From: Eulemur rufifrons
Taxonomy: Eukaryota; Chordata; Mammalia; Primates; Lemuridae
Direction of reading: 5' to 3'
DNA length: 64,000 bases
NCBI RefSeq assembly: GCF_041146395.1
Contig: NC_091008.1
Coordinates: 4,911,501-4,975,500, forward strand
The notes under the pieces are model-generated. The model was given only the letters and a program-made list of their open reading frames with translations, was not told the origin of the DNA and searched no databases. Positions 1 through 12,350 of this stretch are shown here, one piece after another. Position 1 is the stretch's first letter. Each line of letters opens with the position of its first letter. The translations under genes and the position numbers were made by a program.

Positions 1-500
1 GGTCCCCGTGGTCAACTCCGGAACGTTTAGCATTAAAATCATCAAGGATAGTAACAAGTTACAATCCACTGAAGACGATGGGAAACCATGAGTCCTTTCT
101 GACATAATTATGTGAATAAATTTTTAAAAGGAATGAGGTATTTACACAGTTTTCAAATGCCTCCACAAAAAAGCATTAATCCCAAAGGAAAAAAAATAGT
201 AACTTCAAAGGCAAGAGGCTTAGCAGATACCATCTTCAGTGATCCAAATTAGTATTATCGGTCACGGGGCAAATTGAAATTATGAAATGAGAGCATCTGC
301 AACACTTTTATGATATTCCTGACAAAGATGCTACATAGCCTTAATCAGATCTCAAGGAAACACCAGACAAAGCCAAACGGAGACTTTCCACAAAACAACT
401 GTCATCTACAATCTGTAAGAAGACTCTACTGTAAACTGAGATGGGAGACCCCGTCTCTAAAAAAATTTTTTTAAATTGAGCTTTTAAAAAAAATTCACTG

Positions 501-846
<346 letters not shown>

Positions 847-859
847 AAAATTCACTGTT

Positions 860-1655
860 TTCATCCCTTTAAAAGTAAAAATAGTAGCTTTTTGTGATTC
901 CAATGTTACATTCTAGATGCACTAGGAAAATGTCAAGGAACAAGAACTAGAAAGTAAGGTCAAAGAAGTCATCAAGCTTAAGCTGGAAAAAAAAAAAAAA
1001 AAAGATGCAGCAGCGACTTCAGAGAGGAAACAGAACCCTCTGGCCTGGGGTGAAGAAGAAATACTGATGTAATAGGGACGGCAGCAGGAACTGGCGTAGT
1101 TGGCACAATAAATATAAATCAGAGAGTAGCAGTTCAGATTTCTTAGTCAAAAGGCATACACTGACACAGAAAAATAAAAACAGTGTAGTTCTAAATATAA
1201 GCCTTTTTAGGACAACTTTAATTATGCTGCTACAAAAGCACATCTGACGCTAGTCTCAGTGTGAGGCTTTCGAAAATAATACGGTGTTGCAATTTGCCCT
1301 TTCCACACGCATTAGTGAAAACTGTTACTCCTGCTCTTTCAGGGATTGCTCAATTGTATCCCACAGATTTCGTCAGATCGTGTAATTTACTTTAAGAAAA
1401 TGTGAGACACAAGCTGAAAACTGGATAAGAAAAAGCAACAGACTTAGTCCCTAATAACATGTGGTTATTCAAGACTATCAAATTCCCCTTGAAAAGATGA
1501 ATTCTTATCACCATTAAAGATACTCAGAATAATATGGCTCGAGATCCAAAAACAACGCCAAAAATGCAGTCGTGATATTTTGTAAAATCAATACAATCAT
1601 TATCCACTTTCCCTAACCAAAGATTTCATTTATTTACTTATGTGTGGTCTGGACC
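860..1655. other. Intronic stretch without recognised feature
   Basis: A/T-rich unique-looking sequence with a 17-A run near 988-1004. No coding or RNA gene is recognised. Confidence 0.5.
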
Positions 1656-1657
1656 TG

Positions 1658-1960
1658 TGGTCCCCAACCCGAGGGCCATACCAGTCCCTGGCTATTAGGA
1701 ACCGGGCCTCACGGCAGCAGGTGAGCAAGCGAGGCTTCACCTGTATTTACAGCCACTCCCCATCTCTCGCATCACCGCCTGAGCTCTGCCTCCTGTCAGA
1801 TCAGCGGTGACATTAGATGCTCAAAGCAGCATGAACCCTGCTGTACACGGCGCACGTGAGGGATCTAGGTTGCATGTTCCTTATGAGAATCTAATGCCTG
1901 GTGATCTGAGGTGAAGCTGAGGCGGTGATGCTAGCGCTGGGAGCAGCTGCAACTGTAATA
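1658..1960 (-). mobile_element. hAT-Charlie MITE, MER1-like
   Basis: Begins near GTGGTCCCCAACCCGAGGGCC and contains CTAGGAACCGGGCCTCACGGCAGC-like and GAGAATCTAATGCCTG blocks typical of MER1A/B non-autonomous hAT elements. The right end is blurred. Strand is by convention only. Confidence 0.65.
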
Positions 1961-2284
1961 AATGGGCAACCTCATCGAGTCACACGGCTTCAACTACATT
2001 ACTCTGCTGATGACTGGAAGCTGTGTCTCCAATCCAGAGCCTCTCCTTGTGCATTTAATTTGTACACATGTGAAAGAAACCTTTTAGGGTATCTACTCAA
2101 TTCATACAATCTCCCATTTTCTAGAAACTGCCTCTGTTTCCACCTAGGGTAGCAGTGGGAAAACCAAAACCACATCTTTACCGTGTGACCCTCAGTCCTC
2201 CCTTCACTGCCACGGACCAGACACCTGCTCCAAGCTGGGCCAATCAGATTCCCATCCCAGGAACATGACGGCGACTAAGAATCT

Positions 2285-2890
2285 GTGTTCAAACTGAAAC
2301 TCTTGTACACCACCGGGGAGAGTATAAACTATCACTTTAGAACACCGGCAGTATCTCTAAATACACACATCTCTAATGATCCAGCAATGCTACTCCTAAG
2401 TATAGACCAAGAGAAATCATTGCATATGTGCTTAGAAGAGAAATGTAAGTCCAGTCATAGCAGGACTTCTCATAATCAGCAAACCTGGAAACTACACAAA
2501 TCATCAGTACGATGAATACATAATGGTATCATCAGGGAGAATTCTGTAGCAACGTAACAACATGGATGAATCTCACAAAGATAATGTTAGGGAAAGAAGA
2601 CAGATACAAAAGAGTGTATGGTATAAGATGCGAAGACACAAAACGCAGTGTCCCCCAAATGCGAGTGACACAGACCACTGCGGAGTATCCGCTGCTCCGC
2701 GGCACGGTCACGGGGCTGGCTGGAGCCGGCTTGCGGCAGCTGCCCGGCACGCAGAGAGAACTGCGCTGCACACTGCTAACCCAGCAAGGATCAACATTCA
2801 ACGTAGTTTCCAACGAATGCACATCACTTTCCCACCATCACAAAGTCAAAAAATCATCAGTCAAACTGTCGTAAGTCAGGGACCATGATG
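2285..2890 (+). mobile_element. Old L1 3' ORF2/3' UTR fragment
   Basis: Contains degraded blocks such as GATCCAGCAATGCTACTCCTA and AACATGGATGAATCTCAC in L1 ORF2-end order. It is interrupted by stops and diverged. Confidence 0.55.
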
Positions 2891-2990
2891 GATTAAGTTT
2901 AGCTCTGAGGACACCCCCACAAAGGCATATAAATGATTTAATCTTGAAGTGATTGGAGTACATTTTATCAAATTACAATCAAGATGACTG

Positions 2991-3288
<298 letters not shown>

Positions 3289-3304
3289 TGACTGTTTTCT
3301 TTTC

Positions 3305-3500
3305 TTTTTTTTTTCATTTCAGCATATTATGGGGGTACAAAAGTTCAGGTTACGTATATTGCCCCTGCCTCCCCTTCCCCCCGCCTCCCCGCCGAATCAG
3401 AGCTTCAAGCGTGTCCCTCCCCTGGACAGTGCGCATCGCACTCATTGTGTGCGTATACACCCATCTCCTCCCCCCCCCCCCGCATCTGCCAAGTGCCTCA
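3305..3500 (-). mobile_element. Strepsirrhine-type L1 3' end
   Basis: Reverse complement of an L1 tail: a T run, then CAGCATATTATGGGGGTAC, then pyrimidine-rich sequence with several C runs. It is 5'-truncated, with only about 200 bases present. This 3' UTR type is familiar from lemur and galago L1 and supports the host call. Confidence 0.7.
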
Positions 3501-5400
3501 TAGGATCCTCAATTTTAAACCAAACTGGCATTTCTACTAGAAATGAAACATCCTTGAAGTCACAGAATTGCTTTTCAAATTCTAAAATTCCTTTAAGATC
3601 TTTCCTAGTAGATTTTCTTTAACTTCTTAGTTTCTATCCATTCAAAATTCTTTGCCAATAAATAATTTAGTTATTTTACTTATTTTATCCCAAATTTCAG
3701 AAACATTAGCTTGTATATTCCTTAGTAAGATATTTTACTTAAAATAAACATACATTACAGCTTGCCGAGGGGAGTATGACGGGAGGGGGAGTGTGGAAAA
3801 TAGACTTTTGTCTTTCACTTTCTAACACTGTCAAGTTTTTTTTTTACAGGAAACATACATTCCTTTTATACTTGAGAAACATGTACAAGTCTTTATTAAT
3901 AATGTCATAAAATCCACACATTATTTTATAGTCATGTTTTCTGCAGATCAACTATAGAACTACAAGTCCACTAAAGTCATTTCACTATGATTTAATTATT
4001 GTTGGGTAATAACTCTAGTGGTGACATTATAATTTTGTGACTTGGCATTAAGCAGGAACAAGTACAAAATGATAATGCTCTCTCTATCTAATGTACTCTG
4101 CCCCTTATTTTATTACAGCGTAAAATCTTAAGGGATGAAATTTGCTTTCTTTCTTCCGTACGCAGCCACTGTAGAACATTATGTTCCTTTCTCTCAGGGT
4201 ATTATAATTCAATATTGCTAACTTAAATTCATGCATTTTTTTCTTCTAAGCATTTCCAAGAGTTATATGGCCTTCATTTCATCTATCTTGTAACATTTCT
4301 GTGTGATATACTAGAAATAACTAGGGTTTCTTCGGGGAAGAGGCTTAAACAAAAAAGAAAAGAAAAGAAATAACTAGAGAAGACTTCAATTGTATAATTT
4401 AGAACAGTTACAGAATCAAATATACCCTTTATAGTCTCTGAATCTTTCCTTTTAATCCCATTATTCCTTTCCAACTAATCCAGTCTATTAATAGTCATGT
4501 AAAAACAGAAAAAATATCAAGCTGCTAAGATTTGCTATGGTTTATAGGTAGAAGAATGTTGACTTTCCTGCTCTTTAAACAGGTTATTTAGTCTCTCTGA
4601 GCTTCAGTCTCATCACCTATAAAGCAGGGATCAAACTGCCTCTTTACCACCTGGACTTGCTCAAAAGCTCAGAAGAAGAGGTTTTGTGAATTATAAAAGC
4701 ATCATAAAGACAATGTGTTATCAATACATGCTTTTTACTCTTAATCAATGCTCAGTCTCTTTCCATCAATAACCAAGAGAAAAACCCCACAATTATTGCT
4801 ATTAAACCACTGGTGCACAGTCAGTTATGATAAAAACTGAGTGCTAATTCGTACGTGCACCTAGCGCTTGGGAGGCTCTCAACAAACATTCCTCTTGTAC
4901 CACTTCTCTTGTTCTATCTAGTAAGTTACTTGGAGTTTCTTCATAAATGGCTCTTTGGGGTACATGTATCATACATTCTGAGGAGGGCCGAGTAAAATCC
5001 TTCTGTGATGTAACTGAATAAAAATGCTGATGTGATAACTTGCCCTAATTAGCGGTGTCCTGTGATAAACTGTCCCCTGCCCACAGTGTGCAAGAAAGAA
5101 ACAAATCGGGAGGTGAGACAGGCCTTACTCTTGACCTGCTACTGGCGTTGGTGATCCTGTAAACCTCTGCCTTGGGAGACCAGAATTTAAATGTACACTG
5201 GTGTTAGAAGTCATCAAGGCATCTGTCTGGCATTTGCAGTGCCTGTGAGCAAAAAGTGAAGGAACAGAATGGTTGGCAGGGACTCACCAACTGCCTCGAA
5301 CACATCCTTGGGGACTCACATTAATCCCAAGAGGCCTCAGAAACTATCTGATGAGACAGGGAACCAGCATGGAGTGTTTAAAGGCCGAGCCGAGTCCAGC
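3500..5400. other. Intronic stretch, mostly unassigned
   Basis: A/T-rich sequence with a faint MIR-like block near 4560-4670 and a 41-bp insert at 4325-4365 listed separately. No gene is recognised. Confidence 0.5.
4313..4377 (+). mobile_element. 41-bp micro-retroposon with 12-bp duplication
   Basis: AGAAATAACTAG occurs at 4313-4324 and again at 4366-4377. Between them lie 26 non-A-rich bases followed by an A-rich tail with G interruptions. The layout is that of L1-driven retroposition of a very short RNA end. The source is not recognised. Confidence 0.6.
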
Positions 5401-5409
5401 AGGCAGGGC

Positions 5410-5600
5410 TGGTCATCCAAACTGTCGCTCACTAGCTACGTAAGGCAGGTACATTAGCTTCTCTAAACCTCAGTGTCCTTAGCTATACAATGGGGATAAC
5501 AGTACCTACTTTGCAAGGTTACCATGGCATTAAAGACAAGCAGGTGACTAAAGTCCCTTAGCATTCAGTCAGTGCCACAACATCACTGTTACTATGATTA
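5410..5600 (-). repeat. MIR fragment
   Basis: Reverse-oriented MIR core: CTTCTCTAAACCTCAGTGTCC and ACAATGGGGATAACAGTACC are characteristic. A short ATT repeat follows at about 5600-5614. Confidence 0.7.
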
Positions 5601-6790
5601 TTATTATTATTACTATTTCTCAGGTAGAAGCAACATGACCTCAAAACACAATTACAGACTAACTCACTAATGATCTAAAAGCTTTGTTACTTTCAAGAAG
5701 AGCAACACATCGTAGCTTCAATGTTCAATAATGAACTTAAAACCAACTGAGATTTCTTCTGGTGTGTAAGGTTGGAGAAGGTGGTAAGTACATCTCTAAG
5801 AAGCTTATCATTATGTTGCCAATTTTCTTTGTTGTATAAAAGTCACAAGCAATAAAGAATCTTTGGAAAAAGACCATTACTTGCAAGTACATTTTAGACC
5901 ATGCAACTGTTTAAAGACTAACGGTATTTACTAGAAAATCATACCTTCACAGTTAGGCCACGTGATATTTTATTTCTCCACAGGCCCTACTTTGGCCCAG
6001 TGATTTTGTATCTTTGCCAATCACGGTTTGTTACCAGGCTGTTTTCTTACTTGCCATTTAGTTAGGTAAAAGTGTATCATACGAATTTAACAAGAAGCAT
6101 AGTAAACAAAGAGGTCATGATCATTATGTGAGTCTTAGTTTGGGTTTCCCCCAAAGCAGAGCCTACACTAAGTATTTGAGAGTTGGTATTTATCTGGGAG
6201 GTGAAACTGTAAGGCAAGAGTAAGCAAATGGGACGGGGAAGAAAGAAAACTGAATGTAAGAACGTTACTGAGATCACTGCGTTAGACAAGAGGGGACTAA
6301 TTCTGCCCGTACCCGTAAGAAGCGTGAGAGTATCTCGCAGCACCGTCCCTCTCAAAGACAGGGGACCGAAGCACGTGTTCAGCCAGACCAGTGGCGACAG
6401 AGTGGGGAAGGAGGGACCCTAACTCCACAGCCCTCCAGCTGGGACAGAGGCCCGGCAAGCCCCCCGTCCCCGTGTGTGCTGCTGAAGAAGGCACTGAGCA
6501 GATGCAGAAAGACGGGGTGTAGCTGGGGTTTCAGGGGGAACAGCAGCAAAGAAAGGGGAGCTTAAATTTGTAAGAAACTATGAACGTCTACCACAGTTGC
6601 AACCGAAATCACAGATGGGGACAGTGGATGCAGAGGAGGACCGATGGCATGTGCTACACATAAGATGCCAGGAAGTTACGTGTGAAAACAAGACTTCCCA
6701 GACGTTCCCAAGAAATACGGGGAAGTTACTCTTACCCCGATTTTCACCAAATAGTTTTGAGAACATTTTACCTCGGTATAAAAATAGATC
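5600..6790. other. Intronic stretch, mostly unassigned
   Basis: No coding exon is recognised. The part from about 6130 looks like diverged interspersed repeat, but I could not name the family. Confidence 0.4.
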
Positions 6791-6806
6791 AAAAGTAGGG
6801 AAAATA

Positions 6807-7088
6807 GCCAGGTGTGGTGGCACGTGCCTGTAGTCCCAGCTACTGGGGAGGCTGAGGCAGGAGGATCGCTTGAGCCTAAGAGCTCTGGGCTGTAGCGTGC
6901 GACGCCAACTGGGTGTCTGCACTAAGCTCAGCATCAATATGGTGACCCCCCGGGAGTGACAGACCACCGGGGAGCCCACGGAGGGGTGAATCAGCCCATG
7001 TTAAAAACCCCGTGCTGACCAGAAGTGGGACTGTGCCTGTGAACGGCCACGGCACCGCAGCCTGGGCGACACAGCGAGACCCGTCTCT
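6807..7088 (+). pseudogene. 7SL RNA processed pseudogene
   Basis: This follows 7SL RNA (the RNA of the signal recognition particle) end to end, not Alu. After the 5' Alu-like domain it keeps the S-domain blocks GCATCAATATGGTGACC, GGAGGGGTGAA and CCGTGCTGACCAGAAGTGGGA, and then the 3' Alu-like end CAGCCTGGGCGACA. Its 282 bases fall a little short of the native length of about 300, with a deletion before CCGTGCTGA. An A-rich tail and the 16-bp duplication AAAAGTAGGGAAAATA (6791-6806; 7097-7112 with one mismatch) show L1-type insertion. Without the native upstream promoter it is probably silent. Confidence 0.88.
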
Positions 7089-7112
7089 AAAAATAAAAAA
7101 GTATGGAAAATA

Positions 7113-8740
7113 AAATCTTTGCATCTTTCTTATTGTGGGCTTAATAGATAATCAGATTTCATCTCTACAGAGATTACCTGCAACATTATTTACAACAGCA
7201 AAAAACTGAAAACAATCCAACTGTCCAATGATGGTAGATGGGTTAAATAAGTTATAAATCTAGAAAATATGATTAGGCATCCATTATAATTGTTCTCAAG
7301 AAAATATTAATGATAGGAGGGAAGATTCGTGACAATGATACTTTGAAAGAATTTAGACCCCGAACTATAATATATATAGTGTTATTGCATAACAAGTATA
7401 AACAGGTGGTCTTCCAATTTTTTTACATTTCAGAAGCAACGCTTTCGCAATGATGCATTTGCATTCTAAAGTACCTTGACGTGAAATCTGGACTTCAATG
7501 CATCCGCTAACCAGCCACGGTCTGCCCTCCCATCCTACACAGGGTACGCTGGGAATGTGTGGGGCGCCTTTTTGCTTGTCATATTAACTGGCTGTGGGTG
7601 CTACAAACATGGAGTACACAAAGCCAGAGATGAGAAACGTTCTGCCATGCACAAAACAGAATAAAAATGTCCCTACCAAAATGCTAACTGTAGCACAAGT
7701 AAAAACAATGAGCTGAGGAATAAGCACTCGGAATGATCCTATGCCAGCCAATAGCTCCATTTTGCAAACCTCTCTGCCAGCCAGTTGAGGCAAATTGAGA
7801 CTAATTATCTGTATATGTCACTATTACTTTATTAAATTGAGTGAAGATGGGTGAATCAAAATACTGACGGTAATGTAACAAAGCAGAGAGATCACAGCAA
7901 TATGGTTGGGATAAAGATGGAAACCAACAGAGGTGCAAAGGATGGTGAACATTTAATATAAAACTAGCTATTTAGGCTTTGGTCAACTGAATATGCATGT
8001 ATTCAGATATAAATAAAAAATAAAAGTAAAGCCCATATACAAATACTGAAAATTCATAATCACGAATTATATCTAAAAGGAGAGGTATTATTTACAATAA
8101 TAAACCATGTTCCTGCTTTCTTGGAACAGAACAAATCCACAAAAAATATATTTTATACTTTCGTACTTTTGACGTGGTGATGTTTTTGAGAACATATTAT
8201 ATATGAACATTCTTGTGAACAGTGAAAAGACTGGAAGGACAAATACCAAAATATTAATACGGTTATTTCTGAGTAGTGACATTATCAGCGGTTTTCATTT
8301 CTTTCTCTACTAAAATTTCAGTGGCTTAAAAGAAAGACATACTTCTGCACTCTCTCTAGAGAAAATCCAAGAGTCAGCAAGACAGGCTAAGTCACTCACC
8401 TTTAAGGTAAGTGCCAGGTCCAAATTAAAGGAAAACTGGGCTGGATGAGAGGGGGGTGACAGATGGCAGACTTAGGGCTGTGTTATCTCCTCACAGTTGG
8501 TTACTCTGTCGGGCAATCAATGGCTCAGGCCACGGACAATAGCTCCATTGTGCATATTCAACTAGAAGTAAGGTACTATAAAAAAAAATACTCCACAGAC
8601 CTCTGAGATCTATAGAAGCAAAAGGTACATCAGGACAGTATACATAATAAAGATATAAAAGTTTGTCCCACTACTAAGATAAAGCAGCAAAAATAACACA
8701 CAGAATTCTCTAGCAAGAGGTAGTTACAATTTAAGCAAAG
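7113..8740. other. Intronic stretch with faint old L1 remnant
   Basis: About 7140-7440 resembles the ORF2/3' UTR end of an ancient L1 on the plus strand. The rest is A/T-rich with no recognised gene. The frame at 7584-7793 has hydrophobic runs but no family likeness. Confidence 0.4.
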
Positions 8741-8742
8741 CT

Positions 8743-9078
8743 GGCCGGGCACGGTGGCTCACGCCTGTAATCCTAGCACTCTGGGAGGCCGAGGTGGGAG
8801 GATCACTCGAGGTCAGGAGTTCGAGACCAGCCTGAGCAAGAGCGAGACCCCGTCTCTACTAAAAATAGAAAGAAATTATCTGGACAACTTAAAATATATA
8901 GAAAAAATTAGCTGGGCATGGTGGCGCATGCCTGTAGTCCCAGCTACTTGGGAGGCTGAGGCAGGAGGATCGCTTGAGTGCAGGAGTTGGAGGTTGCTGT
9001 GAGCTAGGCTGATGCCGCGGCACTCTAGCCCGGGCAACAGAGTGAGACTCTGTCTCAAAAAAAAAAAAAAAAAAAAAA
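8743..9078 (+). mobile_element. Full-length lemur-type Alu
   Basis: Two arms with the extended linker and a 22-A tail. AGCAAAGCTG is repeated on both sides (about 8734-8743 and 9078-9087). Confidence 0.93.
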
Positions 9079-9089
9079 GCAAAGCTGAT

Positions 9090-10060
9090 TACTGGTAAAG
9101 GAAATAAATTAATTAAAATGCAATTTAGAAATATACACACTAAAGGGGAGAAACAAGTAGCAAAACATTCATTTATTCACAGATGTTTATTGAGAACTGT
9201 AAGGCAGAATGGAGCTATCACTCGACATTTATCCTTTCTGAACTTAAATTTTTGGCCTACGCCCTCTTTGTGGTGACCAGCTTCATACAACTCCCACGTT
9301 GTAGGTATTTTCTTTTCTTGTCCTAAGTGGACGAGATGGTGTACAGGTGATGACACCTGTCACCCACTGATGGCCAGCACTGATAGGTGTCGCTAGTCAA
9401 GAGTCCCCTCTCCCTCGGTTCTACATATAGCGATGCTTCTCAGACGTGCCCTTAGAAGAAAAAGACAGCCTTTCACAGATAAAGGAAAATTATTCTTCTT
9501 TGAGGACTATACTTATCCTAAAACCACCTTCTTTAAATTACATCTTTGTTTGCTGAAACTTGCAAATAAATTCATATCCATGACAATCATGCTGATCAGG
9601 ATTTTATGCAATGCCAGCATCCAAGAGTCTTTTCTTTGCATTAGCCAGATCCCCACAAGAGGCCCTTCTAAGCTGAGGAACAGAGCCCTGGGGGCTGGCA
9701 CCTGCAGTCTGGGTAAAGACAGACGGCCGGAGCCTCAGCTCCACTCAGTCACCTGTCCCTCGGTTCTTCTGTTTTCCACCCAGCCCGCCAATGCTCAACT
9801 CTGCCTGCTGTCCTTACATCCAAAGAAGTAAGACTTCGGGATTCCTTCCAAGTGAGAGAGAGGGGATTTGCACGGCTACACAGAGCACAGAGTTTGGGGT
9901 CTAATAGCTTCTTAAACAGATTTCCAACCAATCCTCATGTTTACAGCCTACAATTTATCCCGTGTTTCTGAAGGTACTTGTTCCATCAAATCCCAAGGTT
10001 AAATGGTATAACCTTGGCTTTTCCCACTGCTGCCTAACGATCAGCTTTCTGCATCGTGTA
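9090..10060. other. Intronic stretch without recognised feature
   Basis: An open frame of 132 codons at 9433-9831 has no recognisable domain, and its low-bias composition does not suggest a gene. No repeat family is assigned. Confidence 0.4.
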
Positions 10061-10098
10061 TCAGTTGGGTCCATTCAGAGAAGTAAAGCAAACTACTA

Positions 10099-10179
10099 TG
10101 AGAGAGAGAGTGGGAGAGGGAGGGAGGGGGGAGGGAGGGGGGAGGGAGAGGGGGGGAGAGAGAGAGAGAGAGAGGGGGA
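10099..10179 (+). repeat. Polypurine G/A tract
   Basis: Some 80 bases of almost pure G and A with a single T, including several GGGGGG and GGGGGGG runs and a run of AG dinucleotides. It can in principle form triplex or G-quadruplex structures. Confidence 0.9.
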
Positions 10180-10426
10180 CTACATAAAGATCTGCTACAG
10201 AGTTCTGGCCGTGTGTACCTGTGGAAACTGGTTAAGCCGTCTCTGTAAGGCCGCTGTCTGTACGCCTGATGCTGGAGGTGGAGTCCACAGGGCAGACAGT
10301 CAGGAAAGGAAGGTGGGTGCCAAGTGGGGAAAAGCAAAAACAAGCTGAAACCACAGCACAACCTGGCGCCCACGGAAGGTGTGCTGGGGCGGGTAACTTG
10401 TTTCTTTAGGTTCACAGGTTGTCTAA

Positions 10427-10798
10427 GTCAGTCTGGGCTGCTATGGCAGAATACCACAGACGGGGTGGCTTAAACAACACAAATTGATTTCTCACCGTTC
10501 TGGAGGCCAGAAGTTCATCAGACTTCAGCGTGGTCGGGTTCTGGCGAGGGCCTTCCTCTGGGTTTGCAGATGGAAACTGCAAACGCAGTTACTGCTGCGT
10601 CCTCACACGGCAGAGGAAAAAGAGAGGAAACAACTCTCTCCCGTCTCTTTTCACAGTGCTGATCCAATCATGAAGGCTCTGCCCTCATGACCTAACCACC
10701 TCTCAGAGTCCCCATCTCCAAATACCACCCTACTGGGGATTAAGGTTTCAACATATGAATCTGGAGGGGACACAACATTCAATCCACGGCACAAGTCT
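10427..10798 (-). mobile_element. MaLR LTR (MST/MLT1-like)
   Basis: Reverse-oriented ERVL-MaLR LTR: GGCTGCTATGGCAGAATACCACAGA at one end (a 3'-end block in reverse), then TCATGACCTAACCACCTC and TTCAACATATGAATCTGGAG at the other. It is about 370 bp, the usual LTR length. Confidence 0.8.
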
Positions 10799-10799
10799 A

Positions 10800-11049
10800 C
10801 AGGTGGAGAGGTGTACGTGGAGCTACACTCCAGGCCTTGAACCGATTTGGATGACACAGTTCTGAACTCTGAGCTGATGCCCTAATGGGACGCGAGTCTG
10901 GGGGCCTTGGGAGCAGGTTATTGTACTTCTGCACGTTGGAGGGATGTGAATCACTGGGCAGACTCTTGCATGCAACTTTCAAACGTGGTCCTCTAACATG
11001 AAAGATCCTTGATTGTGGCGGTAGATACACGAACCGACAGGTGTAATAA
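10800..11049 (+). mobile_element. MLT1-like LTR, left piece
   Basis: Contains CTAATGGGACGCGAGTCTGG, GGGCCTTGGGAGCAGG and GGGATGTGAATCACTGGG in MLT1-like order. It appears to be split from the piece at 11660-11810 by the solo LTR between them. Confidence 0.45.
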
Positions 11050-11053
11050 AATT

Positions 11054-11588
11054 TGTGAACTAAAATAAAATCTTAAGGCTCCCCCCCACCAGCTGACTGG
11101 ATGGACCCCCTCTTGGCCAAGGGGCTATCCTAAAACTAAATTGCCTCCCATGAGGAGGGACATCAGACAGGCCTCATCATGCCCCCTTCCCTTGTTGGGG
11201 ACATCTTTTGTAGCCCATTAGCAGGCCTAAGGGTACGCAAGACAAACCTGCTGGTCCTCAATTTACGCAACAAATATATGTCTGGTGCCTTATCTCTGAT
11301 AAGCAGCTCCTTATGTTGAAACATTCCAAGCCTTTATTCAAAGCTTCGTGTCTTTAGCCAATTACAAGTCAAAGGATCTTTAAACCCACCTACAACCTAT
11401 AAGCCCCTGCTTCCAGATGGCCCACCTTTTCGGGCCAAACCAATGTCTGCCTCCCACGTACTGACTTATGACTTTACCTGTAACCCCTGTCTCCCTGAAA
11501 TGTATACAATAAAACCAAACTGTGACCCAGCCACAGCGAGTCCACCTGCTCAAGGCTGCTTGGGCGTGGCTCTGGGTCACGGTCCTCA
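11054..11588 (+). mobile_element. Solo LTR, ERV1-type
   Basis: A 535-bp unit opening TGTGAAC and closing CCTCA, flanked on both sides by AATT (11050-11053 and 11589-11592). TG...CA ends and a 4-bp duplication fit a gammaretrovirus-like (ERV1) LTR. A polyadenylation signal AATAAA lies at 11508-11513 near the 3' part, as expected. No internal viral genes remain. The exact family is not recognised. Confidence 0.75.
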
Positions 11589-11659
11589 AATTTGGCTCCT
11601 GCCAACCACCTCTGAGTGAAGTTGGAAGCCTTCCGATGACTACGGCTCCAGGCGACACC

Positions 11660-11810
11660 AGGATGTCGGCCTGTGGGAGACTCCGAAGCGTGCCTGGATT
11701 CCTGGCCCACAGAAACTGTGAGATAATGCACATGTACTATTTTAACCACTAAGTTTCAGAGTATTGTGTTGGGAAACAGTAGGTAATTAATAGAAGCCTG
11801 TTACTATTTG
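11660..11810 (+). mobile_element. MLT1-like LTR, right piece
   Basis: TGGCCCACAGAAACTGTGAGA followed by TTTTAACCACTAAGTTTCAG is a typical 3' end of an MLT1-type LTR. Confidence 0.6.
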
Positions 11811-11992
11811 TTCCTCCGCATTCTACTCTAATATTTTTGTTTCTGGTACCTCCTTTTCCCAGTCCTTGTGGCTTATATCTTTATTTGTCCCTGTATTTTT
11901 TTGTTAGGATCTCAGGAAGGAAACCATTATGTATTTGTTGAATCTGTCAGCTTTCACTAGAACTCACTCTAAAGTCTTTTGTCACGGATCTC

Positions 11993-12350
11993 TAAATGTT
12001 TGTGCCCCCACCAAATTCCTACGAGGAAGCCCTAGTCCCAGTGTGGTGGTGTTAGGAGGTGGGGTCTTTGAGAGATAATTAAGGTTAGAAGAGGTCGTGA
12101 CAATGGAGCCCCCATAATGGGATCAGTCCCCTTAAAAGAAGAAGAAACACCCAAGCTTTCTCCCTCACCATGTGAGAATACAACCAGAAGGTGGCCATCT
12201 GCAAGCCAGGAAGAGAGTCCTCACCAGGAAGAGTATCTTCCAGCACCTTGATCTTGGACTTCCCAGCCTCCAGAACCATGAGAAATACATTCCTCTTTTT
12301 TAAACCGCCGAACCTTTGATATTTTGTTATAGTCGATTACGCAAACTAAA
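11993..12350 (+). mobile_element. MaLR LTR (MST/MLT1-like), plus strand
   Basis: Runs from GTTTGTGCCCCCACC through AAGAAACACCCAAGC and AGGTGGCCATCTGCAAGCCA to CAGCCTCCAGAACCATGAG and a TTTTGTTATAG end. It lies opposite in strand to the LTR at 10427-10798. Confidence 0.8.

Noticed and set aside
9433..9831. 132-codon plus-strand open frame
   Set aside because: No recognisable protein family or neighbouring exon structure; most likely accidental within the intron.
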